A stretch of 16,380 bases of DNA. It comes from an uncultured Lachnospiraceae bacterium. GTDB taxonomy: Bacteria > Bacillota > Clostridia > Lachnospirales > Lachnospiraceae. Numbering within the stretch: position 1 is the first letter of the stretch; each line of letters begins with the position of its first letter. The DNA is taken from assembly GCA_910586755.1 (NCBI GenBank), contig CAJUJM010000073.1, positions 1 to 16,380 of the forward strand, read 5' to 3'. This document shows, in pieces, positions 1 to 5,762 of this stretch. The notes under the pieces are model-generated. The model ran no database searches, had not been told where the DNA came from, and was given only the letters and a program-made list of their open reading frames with translations. The position numbers and the translations under genes are program-made.

Positions 1-40
1 CTGGCAGCAGATAAAAGCAGCTGCCAGGATGGGCTTTTTA
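1..40. terminator. Hairpin at window edge, probable terminator
   Basis: An 8-bp perfect inverted repeat (CTGGCAGC at 1-8, GCTGCCAG at 20-27) is followed on the plus strand by GATGGGC and five T at 36-40. It sits directly downstream of the minus-strand gene ending at 42, so it could end that transcript, or a plus-strand gene lying before the window. The stem may continue past the window edge, so direction and full strength cannot be judged. Confidence 0.5.
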
Positions 41-41
41 A

Positions 42-533
42 TTAGTCTGTTTCTTCTGTATTTTTATCCCATTCAAAGTCATGATCAATATAGTGGGCGA
101 TTGTACGGGCTATAAAATTGCGCTTTCTACAACGGGAGGCGTAATGGGCATTATGATAACAATCATCATCAGGAAGGACAAAACGGATGGAGCGCAGCTC
201 AATATCTGTAGATGAGGGCTGATGGTGGGCCGGAACGGTGATAGTCTTTAAACCGCATTTCGCTTCATTTCCCATATCGTCAACTTCGTTTAACAGAACT
301 GCCAGGGCAACCCGTCTGCCCGGATAGACATTTTTAAGTGTCATCCGGAGCTGGATGATGTGGCCGGTGGATTCCAGATCGACATTGCCTAAATCATAAA
401 TAATGGAATCCTGGCATCCCCGAATACCAACCTCAGCTGCATAAGGCATATACTCTACACACTGACGAATGTTACGGTCTGCGGAGGTCTCCTCATTTGC
501 AAGGATAGTTTTATTGGTTTGATTAACTTCCAT
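42..533 (-). CDS. Hypothetical protein, 163 aa
   Basis: I do not recognise this family. The start is supported by an AGGGAGAA ribosome binding site 7 bases before the ATG at 533. The protein is soluble-looking, with no signal peptide or membrane helix. The first 25 residues are polar and probably disordered. A beta-rich middle follows, with alternating hydrophobics around residues 45-85 and 95-125. The C-terminus is rich in His, Asp and Tyr (DDDCYHNAHYASRC near 122-135; AHYIDHDFEWD near 146-156). The scattered cysteines form no clear CxxC zinc site. It is transcribed divergently from the metallophosphoesterase at 737 and is probably monocistronic. Ordinary codon use and a good promoter make it a real gene; function is unknown. 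Confidence 0.8.
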   Translation of the reverse strand: MEVNQTNKTILANEETSADRNIRQCVEYMPYAAEVGIRGCQDSIIYDLGNVDLESTGHIIQLRMTLKNVYPGRRVALAVLLNEVDDMGNEAKCGLKTITVPAHHQPSSTDIELRSIRFVLPDDDCYHNAHYASRCRKRNFIARTIAHYIDHDFEWDKNTEETD

Positions 534-574
534 ATTAAAATTCTCCCTATATTTCGGATGCTATTCCCAAGCTT

Positions 575-603
575 ATTAAAAGCCTTAATATATTTTATGT
601 AAA
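575..603 (-). promoter_or_regulatory. Predicted sigma-A promoter for the 163-aa gene
   Basis: On the minus strand TTTACA (598-603) and TTTAAT (575-580) are separated by 17 bp, about 40 bp before the start codon at 533. Both boxes are 5/6 matches to consensus. Confidence 0.5.
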
Positions 604-653
604 AGGGACAAGATGGGTTCCAGAGATGGCGATCAGACGCTTTCAGAATGTAC

Positions 654-682
654 TTGCGGGAGCGCCTTTTTTGCAGTATTAT
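654..682 (+). promoter_or_regulatory. Predicted sigma-A promoter for the metallophosphoesterase
   Basis: TTGCGG (654-659) and TATTAT (677-682) have a 17-bp spacer. Transcription would start near 689, giving a leader of about 48 bases before the ATG at 737. The box quality is moderate, but position and spacing are right. Confidence 0.45.
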
Positions 683-736
683 GAAAATATATTGACGTAG
701 GTTTATTTACCAGGGAATTCAATCAGAGGAGGCAAT

Positions 737-1504
737 ATGCGGATTATCCATTTGACAGACCTGCATGCAGAGGTTAATAAAAAAACTGATAAAAAGTGGA
801 AAGACCTGAGACAGGCTTTAATAAAAATCAATGGCAAGAGCAGTATTAAGGCTTTGATTGTTACCGGGGATTTTACAGTTCATGGCAGCCGGGAGGAGTT
901 TGCTTATGTAGGGGAAAAGCTGCGCTGTATCATGGATGATCTGGAGCTGAAGGAGAATCAGGTGTTTTTCTGCCGGGGCAACCACGATTCGGATACAGCT
1001 GTAAAATCTTCAGAATACCATCATTATAAATGGTTTTTAAAACACTTCTTCCAGAAAGTATGGGATCCGGAAGGGTACCGTCCTATGGGAAAGAACTATG
1101 GGGTTATTTCCTTTAACTCCTGTACAGAGACTTCTCTGGAACAGTTTGATGACGCCGTATTGACAAAGAGGGATATTCGGGCAGCCGGAAAGATACCGGA
1201 TGATGGCCGGTTCCATATTGGTTTGATCCACCACCAGCCAGAGGTTCTGATGAATCGAGAAGAGCTGGCCAAATTGGCTGGAAAAATTGATTTCCTTTTG
1301 TCAGGACATCTGCACAGTGATTGTGTGCGCTTATATGAAGAATGTGGGATTCCTGTAGAAAATGGAATCGGCCTTACCCCACATTTGCCGGAACTTCCAT
1401 CGGGATTTCAACTATTAAAGTTTAAGGACGGAAAACTGGTAAAGGCCAGAGGATATGTGCGGAATAAAAAAGGAAAATATGTAAAACTGACCACTGGCAA
1501 ATAG
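737..1504 (+). CDS. Calcineurin-like metallophosphoesterase, 255 aa
   Basis: A binuclear-metal phosphoesterase of the calcineurin-like fold (Metallophos family). All metal-site motifs are present in order: D8-x-H10 at the N-terminus, G44-D45, G81-N-H-D84, H165/H166 (LIHHQP), and G190-H-L-H193. The start is fixed by AGAGGAGG five bases before the ATG. There is no signal peptide or membrane segment, so it should be cytosolic. Length fits the single-domain 3',5'-cyclic nucleotide phosphodiesterase (CpdA/Icc-like) or general phosphoesterase groups, but sequence alone cannot decide whether the substrate is a cyclic nucleotide, a nucleic acid or a phosphoprotein. It appears monocistronic and ends at a bidirectional terminator shared with the convergent TSCPD gene. 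Fold and catalysis are sure; substrate is unknown. Confidence 0.92.
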   Translation: MRIIHLTDLHAEVNKKTDKKWKDLRQALIKINGKSSIKALIVTGDFTVHGSREEFAYVGEKLRCIMDDLELKENQVFFCRGNHDSDTAVKSSEYHHYKWFLKHFFQKVWDPEGYRPMGKNYGVISFNSCTETSLEQFDDAVLTKRDIRAAGKIPDDGRFHIGLIHHQPEVLMNREELAKLAGKIDFLLSGHLHSDCVRLYEECGIPVENGIGLTPHLPELPSGFQLLKFKDGKLVKARGYVRNKKGKYVKLTTGK

Positions 1505-1531
1505 AACCGTGAGAGTTGGAATCAGCACCGT

Positions 1532-1578
1532 AGAAAATTCGGCAAAATGCTTTGGGGAGGCGCTTTGCCGGATTTTCT
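1532..1578. terminator. Bidirectional rho-independent terminator
   Basis: A 15-bp stem with one G·U pair (1532-1546 with 1564-1578) and a 17-base loop lies between two convergent genes. The outer end of the stem reads ATTTTCT on either strand, providing the U-rich tract in both directions. Confidence 0.75.
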
Positions 1579-1615
1579 GTAACAAAATATATTAGTAGAT
1601 CCTTTATTGATACCA

Positions 1616-1867
1616 TTATGCCTGCTGCGCTTTGTATTGTTTTAATGCCCGTGCCAGCTGGTCCGGACAGGAAGTAGGTCTGGGGCCGCAATGGATGCCG
1701 TCCAGGCGGCGGATAGCCTCCTCCACGTCCATACCCTGGATTAAACGCGATACGCCCTGGGTATTGCCGGAGCAGCCGCCGACAAACTCCACATGAGTGA
1801 TAATGTTGTTTTCCACATCAAAACGGATCTCCCGGGAGCAAACGTTCTGGGTTTTATAATGATTCAT
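1616..1867 (-). CDS. TSCPD domain protein (TIGR03905 type), 83 aa
   Basis: A small protein with the TSCPD signature: T65-S-C67-P-D-Q-L near the C-terminus, and three other cysteines at C10, C32 and C60. This matches the four-cysteine family named TIGR03905 in clostridia. The same domain occurs at the C-terminus of some adenosylcobalamin-dependent ribonucleotide reductases; free-standing versions have no established role. Four cysteines and no other catalytic motif suggest metal or Fe-S binding, which is an inference. The start is supported by AAAGGAGG ten bases before the ATG. It lies downstream of the dehydrogenase fragment on the same strand but has its own extended -10 promoter in the gap, so it should be expressed independently. 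Confidence 0.88.
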   Translation of the reverse strand: MNHYKTQNVCSREIRFDVENNIITHVEFVGGCSGNTQGVSRLIQGMDVEEAIRRLDGIHCGPRPTSCPDQLARALKQYKAQQA

Positions 1868-1900
1868 AATGCAGGTGCCTCCTTTACTAAAGTGATTCTT

Positions 1901-1926
1901 GTTATAGCACGTTTTATTATAGCACG
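1901..1926 (-). promoter_or_regulatory. Extended -10 promoter with a duplicated box
   Basis: On the minus strand TGCTATAAT (TATAAT at 1916-1921) is a perfect extended -10. The 10-bp unit TTATAGCACG (plus strand) occurs twice, at 1902-1911 and 1917-1926, so a second weaker TGCTATAAC lies 15 bp downstream. No good -35 box is seen 17 bp upstream, which an extended -10 can tolerate. It would drive the TSCPD gene starting at 1867. Confidence 0.55.
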
Positions 1927-1951
1927 GATGGGAGGCAGAAGGAAGACAAAT

Positions 1952-2452
1952 TTAATTCTTTAAAGTTTCCAGTTTACGGACTACTTCGTCACCTACCTGG
2001 AAGGTCTTTGCAGTACCGCCAAGGTCAGGAGTAAGAACCGTTTTTTCAGTAACGACTTCCTCAATGATCTCAATCAGCCGGGCTGCCCATTCAGGATGGC
2101 CAAAAAACTCAAGCATCTGACTTGCGGACCAGACAGTGGCAAGCGGGTTGGCTTTTCCCTGCCCTGCAATATCCGGCGCGGACCCATGGATCGGTTCAAA
2201 CATAGAAGGGTACTTTCTCTCCGGGTTTAAGTTGGCGCTGGCAGCCAGCCCCATACCGCCGGAGATTCCTGCGCCTAAGTCAGTTAAAATATCGCCAAAC
2301 AGGTTAGAAGCAACCACGATTTCAAAGCGCTTGGGATCCTTTACCATAAACATACTGGCGGCATCCACCAGATACATGTGGGTTTCAACATCCGGGTATT
2401 CCTTGCTGATGAATTTGTTTGGGTGAAAAATGAAGATGGTTGACACTCCCAA
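1952..2452 (-). pseudogene. C-terminal fragment of an isocitrate/isopropylmalate/tartrate dehydrogenase-family enzyme
   Basis: The 166-residue frame carries the C-terminal half of the beta-decarboxylating dehydrogenase family: YPDVETHMYLVDAASM, SNLFGDILTDLGAGISGGMG (metal-site aspartates), MFEPIHGSAPDIAGQGKANP and DLGGTAKT. Full-length members have about 335-360 residues. The missing N-terminal half holds the first Rossmann-like strands, the substrate arginines and the catalytic tyrosine. Family resemblance stops near residues 10-16, and the frame runs only a few codons further before a TAG at 2465-2467. The only initiator is a TTG at 2452 with no convincing ribosome binding site. The region where its 5' half should be is occupied by the promoter and leader of the plus-strand antiporter. 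I read this as a recently truncated, non-functional remnant; a short expressed protein is less likely. The frame is otherwise intact. Confidence 0.85.
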
Positions 2453-2468
2453 AGCTCTATGATACTAT
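2440..2468 (+). promoter_or_regulatory. Sigma-A promoter of the fluoride-riboswitch/antiporter unit
   Basis: A perfect -35 TTGACA (2440-2445), a 17-bp spacer and -10 TACTAT (2463-2468). Transcription would begin near 2475, about 24 bases before the riboswitch aptamer. The promoter overlaps the broken 5' end of the dehydrogenase fragment on the opposite strand. Confidence 0.75.
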
Positions 2469-2496
2469 GTGGATATCGCCAAATAAAGAATAAAAT

Positions 2497-2562
2497 TTGG
2501 GGAATGAAGTTCTCCCGCGGGAAACCGGAACCGCTTTTTAAAGCTGATGACTTCTGTGATAA
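2497..2562 (+). ncRNA. Fluoride riboswitch aptamer (crcB motif)
   Basis: The leader matches the crcB-type fluoride aptamer element by element. A short helix (GGGG 2499-2502 with CTCC 2512-2515) closes a nine-base loop. That loop contains GAAGT (2506-2510), which can form the long-range pseudoknot with ACTTC (2550-2554). The AAACC-type joining segment follows, then a second hairpin (GCTT/AAGC around 2533-2544), then the hallmark CTGATG (2544-2549) directly before the pseudoknot strand. Order and spacing agree with the Pseudomonas syringae and Thermotoga aptamers, as I remember them. The 3' part of the aptamer is also the 5' arm of the downstream terminator. That predicts a transcriptional ON switch: bound fluoride stabilises the aptamer and blocks termination. 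The neighbouring antiporter fits, since this riboswitch class is known to control Na+/H+ antiporters as well as CrcB and CLC-F exporters. Confidence 0.9.
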
Positions 2563-2590
2563 TTAGATCGCAGGGGGTATCAGCTTTTTT
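2540..2590 (+). terminator. Riboswitch expression platform: intrinsic terminator
   Basis: A 21-bp stem with one mismatch and several G·U pairs (2540-2560 with 2567-2587) has a six-base loop and is followed by TTTTTT at 2585-2590. Its 5' arm contains the CTGATG and pseudoknot strand of the fluoride aptamer, so the two structures exclude each other. It lies about 50 bases before the antiporter start, with no plus-strand gene upstream for it to terminate, so it must act as an attenuator. Confidence 0.88.
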
Positions 2591-2639
2591 GTCAGGGGCA
2601 TAAAACAAGTCCCCGGGATACAGAAGGAGGAAACATACA

Positions 2640-3842
2640 ATGCTCACATCATTAGCTCTTATTTTTCTGGCAGGACTTACCATAGCTGCTGTTTGCGGGA
2701 GGCTGAGGCTGCCGCGGATTATCGGAATGCTGGCAACCGGAATTATTCTGGGTCCTTATGTTCTGAACCTTCTGGATCCATCTATCCTGGGAATTTCAGC
2801 AGATTTACGGCAGCTGGCCCTGATTATCATCCTGCTAAAGGCGGGGCTGTCTTTAAACCTCTCTGACTTAAAAAAGGTAGGCCGCCCGGCTGTGCTTCTG
2901 TCCTTTCTGCCGGCCAGCTTCGAAATCCTGGCCTATATCCTCTTTGCGCCAGCGCTGCTGGGAATTACCAAAACAGAAGGGGCAGTTATGGGGGCAGTGC
3001 TGGGAGCAGTTTCTCCTGCAGTTGTTATTCCGCGGATGGTCCAGTTAATGGATGAAAAATATGGTACAGAGCAGAGTATCCCACAGATGATCCTGGCTGG
3101 AGCGTCCTGCGATGATATTTTTGTTATTGTCCTGTTTACCACTTTTGTTGGAATGGCTCAGGGAGGGGCGGTAAGCGCGGCAGATTTTGTTAATATCCCA
3201 GTGTCAATTTTTTTAGGCGTGGCGTTGGGAACAATTACAGGCATTCTCCTGAGTCTGTTTTTTGAAACAGCCTATGTAAAACAGCACTATATAAGAAACA
3301 GTATGAAGGTTATTATTGTACTTGGGATTTCGTTTTTGTTAGTTGCATCGGAAGACTGGCTGGAGGGAACTTTGGCAGTATCCGGCCTGCTGGCAGTGGT
3401 CAGCATGGCCTGTATGTTAAAGATAAAAAGCACTCCGTCCGTATCTAAACGCCTGTCTGAAAAATTCGGTAAGCTCTGGCTGGCAGCAGAAGTAATTTTA
3501 TTTGTATTAGTAGGAGCTGCAGTGGACATCCGTTATACAGCGGAAGCAGGGATATTGGCGGCAGCAATGATCTTTCTGGCCCTGGCAGTCCGGGGCATAG
3601 GTGTAATGATTTGTATGCTGGGAACCCAGTTAAATAGAAAAGAGAGGCTTTTCTGTATGATTGCCTATCTGCCCAAAGCTACCGTCCAGGCCGCAATTGG
3701 TTCTGTTCCCCTTTCACTGGGGCTGCCTTGTGGGAAAATTGTTTTGTCCGTTGCGGTGCTGGCCATTATAATTACGGCTCCTCTTGGGGCCCTGGGAATG
3801 GATGCAACCTATAAAAAGCTTCTGAAAAAAGCGGAAACATGA
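2640..3842 (+). CDS. Cation:proton antiporter (Na+/H+ exchanger superfamily), fluoride-responsive
   Basis: A 400-residue integral membrane protein with about 12 hydrophobic segments, of the monovalent cation:proton antiporter superfamily (CPA1/CPA2, Na_H_Exchanger fold). Visible family features are the N-terminal RLPRIIGMLATGIILGP (23-39), the KAGLSLNL segment (67-74), the broken helix AVSPAVVIP (123-131), and ASCDDIF with paired aspartates D158-D159, the position of the proton/cation-binding acidic pair. A DD rather than ND pair is usually linked to electrogenic exchange. There is no C-terminal TrkA-N regulatory domain, so it is the membrane domain only. Start: AGAAGGAGG nine bases before the ATG. 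The fluoride riboswitch in its leader indicates expression under fluoride stress, where it may restore pH or ion balance or export the anion's partner ion. Direct fluoride transport is possible but unproven. It looks monocistronic. Confidence 0.9.
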   Translation: MLTSLALIFLAGLTIAAVCGRLRLPRIIGMLATGIILGPYVLNLLDPSILGISADLRQLALIIILLKAGLSLNLSDLKKVGRPAVLLSFLPASFEILAYILFAPALLGITKTEGAVMGAVLGAVSPAVVIPRMVQLMDEKYGTEQSIPQMILAGASCDDIFVIVLFTTFVGMAQGGAVSAADFVNIPVSIFLGVALGTITGILLSLFFETAYVKQHYIRNSMKVIIVLGISFLLVASEDWLEGTLAVSGLLAVVSMACMLKIKSTPSVSKRLSEKFGKLWLAAEVILFVLVGAAVDIRYTAEAGILAAAMIFLALAVRGIGVMICMLGTQLNRKERLFCMIAYLPKATVQAAIGSVPLSLGLPCGKIVLSVAVLAIIITAPLGALGMDATYKKLLKKAET

Positions 3843-3853
3843 CAAATGGAACA

Positions 3854-3882
3854 TTGCTTTTTAACCAGAGGCAGGCTATAAT
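3854..3882 (+). promoter_or_regulatory. Sigma-A promoter of mtnN
   Basis: TTGCTT (3854-3859) and a perfect TATAAT (3877-3882) with a 17-bp spacer lie about 40 bp before the mtnN start codon, so mtnN need not depend on the fluoride-controlled transcript. Confidence 0.7.
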
Positions 3883-3920
3883 AAAGCAGAGAAAATTCAG
3901 GCAGAAAAGGAGAGAAGAGC

Positions 3921-4613
3921 ATGCTAGGAATTATCGGCGCAATGGATGAAGAGGTTCTTGAGATTAAAAACACATTAAAAGACGTAACGGTAGAAACGGC
4001 TGCTGGCATGGAATTTTACAGGGGCAAAATAAATGAAAAAGAAGTGGTGGTGGTCCGCTCCGGCATCGGCAAGGTCAACGCCGCTGTATGCAGCCAGATC
4101 CTGGTGGACAAGTTCGGAGTAGAGGCTATTGTCAATACGGGTATTGCCGGTTCTTTAAAGGCAGAGATTGACATCGGCGATATTGTGCTGTCCAGCGACT
4201 CTGTCCAGCACGATATGGATGCAACCGGGTTTGGATATCCGGTAGGGCAGATTCCCAGAATGGAGACCTTTGCATTTCCGTCAGATCAGAAGCTCCTGGC
4301 GCTGGCAGAAAAATGCTGCCATCAGGTAAATCCTGATATCAGAACCTTTGCAGGCCGTGTGGTCAGCGGAGATCAATTTATTTCTGATAAGGGGAAGAAG
4401 AAGCAGCTTATTGACAATTTCGGCGGGTTCTGTACCGAGATGGAGGGAGCGGCAATTGCCCAGGTATGCTACTTAAATCAAATTGGCTGCCTGATTATCC
4501 GTGCCATCTCCGACAAGGCAGATGACAGCGCCACTGTAGACTATCCGGCATTTGAAGCCAAGGCCATTGAACATTCAGTAAGGCTTTTGCTGGCTATAGC
4601 AGCGGAATATTAG
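3921..4613 (+). CDS. mtnN: 5'-methylthioadenosine/S-adenosylhomocysteine nucleosidase
   Basis: This enzyme hydrolyses the N-glycosidic bond of methylthioadenosine, S-adenosylhomocysteine and 5'-deoxyadenosine, releasing adenine. It feeds methionine salvage and the activated methyl cycle, and removes the by-product of radical-SAM enzymes. All family motifs are present in 230 residues, the usual length: GIIGAMDEEV at the N-terminus with the catalytic-site glutamate E11, SGIGKVNAA, VNTGIAGSL, MEGAA with M174-E175 (ribose contacts), and SDKAD with the catalytic aspartate D198. It is cytosolic, with no signal sequence. Start: AGGAGAG seven bases before the ATG. It has its own promoter. The S-ribosylhomocysteine lyase gene luxS is not in the window, so the SAH branch cannot be followed here. 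Confidence 0.97.
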   Translation: MLGIIGAMDEEVLEIKNTLKDVTVETAAGMEFYRGKINEKEVVVVRSGIGKVNAAVCSQILVDKFGVEAIVNTGIAGSLKAEIDIGDIVLSSDSVQHDMDATGFGYPVGQIPRMETFAFPSDQKLLALAEKCCHQVNPDIRTFAGRVVSGDQFISDKGKKKQLIDNFGGFCTEMEGAAIAQVCYLNQIGCLIIRAISDKADDSATVDYPAFEAKAIEHSVRLLLAIAAEY

Positions 4614-4690
4614 CAGCGGTTTACTGTTTCTAAGGCCCTTAAGACTCGTTTCAAGGGAGAAAATGACGAAATATTCTAGGCGTTCTCAAC

Positions 4691-4719
4691 TTCCCAAAAC
4701 CAAAAAGCTCCGCTATAAT
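4691..4719 (+). promoter_or_regulatory. Predicted promoter of the 266-aa membrane protein
   Basis: A perfect -10 TATAAT (4714-4719) with TTCCCA (4691-4696, 4/6 match) 17 bp upstream. Transcription from near 4726 would leave a leader of about 150 bases before the preferred ATG at 4879, and would start after the alternative ATG at 4663, arguing against that earlier start. Confidence 0.5.
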
Positions 4720-4725
4720 GTGACT

Positions 4726-4878
4726 TACAGCAAAACCGGGTGCGGCAAAAATTCAACAGCCGGGCAGAGTGAAAATCGGGAAAGACCGGTCTCCCGTATC
4801 CTTCACTGCCGGCAGGCGCGGACGCGTGCCAAAGGAACAAGCCCACTCAGGAGTTTGCGAGAAAGGGGAGCAAAATTT
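4726..4878 (+). other. Structured 5' leader of unknown class
   Basis: The leader is far more GC-rich than other gaps in the window and folds strongly. The outer arms GCCGGGCAGAGTGAA (4760-4774) and TTCACTGCCGGC (4801-4812) pair with small bulges. They enclose CGGGA/TCCCG around a palindromic GACCGGTC. A smaller hairpin follows (GGCGCG/CGCGTGCC, about 4814-4829). No T-run terminator is seen before the gene, so control, if any, would be translational or by RNA stability. It does not match the FMN, TPP, SAM, lysine, glycine, cobalamin, c-di-GMP, c-di-AMP, THF, ZTP or T-box consensus as I know them. It could also be a non-regulatory or coding stretch, since the downstream frame stays open through it. 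Confidence 0.4.
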
Positions 4879-5679
4879 ATGTTGCAATTATTACAAAATG
4901 GAACTGCATTGTATCTGCTTATGGCAATCTGCCTGTTAGGGCTGGTAAGCAAGATGATCGCAAAAAACTCCTACAAAAGAATGATCAAAGAGTCTAATAA
5001 CATGGCAATGACCAAAAACAAGTATTTAAGGAATTTAAAACAAAAGGCAGAAGATTCCTACCGGATCAACCAGGGGATTTCCAATACCAGAGTTTACCTG
5101 GAAAAGCAGCTTTTTGACGCCAGGATAGGAGCGATGACTCCGGAAGGCTGGGCAGGATTTTCCAGCCAGATAACCTGGCTGTGCCTGCTGGCAGGCGGGG
5201 CATTGTCGTTTCTTTCCTATTGGTATCGCTGTGATTCTTACTATATAGTTCTCTACGGGACGGTAGGGATTTTGGCAGCAGTTTTAAATATGATTGTGGA
5301 AAATGGGACAGGCCTGGAAGCCAGACGTCAGCAGCTTATTATTAATTTACAGGATTATCTGGAAAATACTTTATGGCACAGGATGGAGATGGAACGGACT
5401 GGAGCGCCATCTGAGGATAGCGCAAGGGTTATTGAAAACGAACCGGCTTCTGCGGCCCGCAGCAATGTACGGGAATTGAGAGAACGTAAAAATGCCCGTC
5501 GTACTATGGAGCAACAGACTGCTGCCAGCCGCGAGAGAGGACAGAAAAAAAGTATTTCGGCTAAGGAGGTGTCAGACAAACTTACTGAGTCCGGAGCCCA
5601 GGGAGAAAACTGGATGAAAGAGCTGAAACCGGAGGAAATCCGAGTCTTAGGTGAGATTATACGAGAATATCTGGGATAG
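4879..5679 (+). CDS. Hypothetical membrane protein with three predicted helices, 266 aa
   Basis: I do not recognise the family. The preferred start is the ATG at 4879, preceded by AAAGGGGAG with 8-base spacing. The protein then begins with a membrane helix (about residues 8-26), followed by a basic, partly helical cytoplasmic-type region (27-90), and a helical pair (95-115 and 120-140). The long C-terminal part (145-266) is charged, Arg/Glu-rich and probably disordered, ending in a short amphipathic helix (ELKPEEIRVLGEIIREYLG). The frame is open 72 codons further upstream to an ATG at 4663, but that extension is Arg/Ser/Lys-rich, overlaps the predicted promoter and has a cramped ribosome site. 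It sits 83 bp before pgi, which has its own promoter. No enzymatic motif is visible. Confidence 0.75.
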   Translation: MLQLLQNGTALYLLMAICLLGLVSKMIAKNSYKRMIKESNNMAMTKNKYLRNLKQKAEDSYRINQGISNTRVYLEKQLFDARIGAMTPEGWAGFSSQITWLCLLAGGALSFLSYWYRCDSYYIVLYGTVGILAAVLNMIVENGTGLEARRQQLIINLQDYLENTLWHRMEMERTGAPSEDSARVIENEPASAARSNVRELRERKNARRTMEQQTAASRERGQKKSISAKEVSDKLTESGAQGENWMKELKPEEIRVLGEIIREYLG

Positions 5680-5696
5680 ATTTTTGCAGGTTTTTA

Positions 5697-5705
5697 TGGT
5701 ATAAT
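5697..5705 (+). promoter_or_regulatory. Extended -10 promoter of pgi
   Basis: TGGTATAAT is a perfect extended -10 (TATAAT at 5700-5705), about 57 bp before the pgi start codon. No good -35 is visible. Confidence 0.55.
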
Positions 5706-5762
5706 AGGAACACTTGACCAGGTATTTTTAATTTTAACAATTAGAAAAAGGAGACGATAGCA

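Noticed and set aside
2465..2683. 72-codon minus-strand frame over the riboswitch
   Set aside because: It is the antisense of the riboswitch, terminator and antiporter start; no ribosome binding site and no recognisable protein.
4726..4878. Cobalamin riboswitch, from AAGCCC...CAGGAG near the 3' end of the leader
   Set aside because: The conserved B12-box and the other core elements are missing and the order does not fit.
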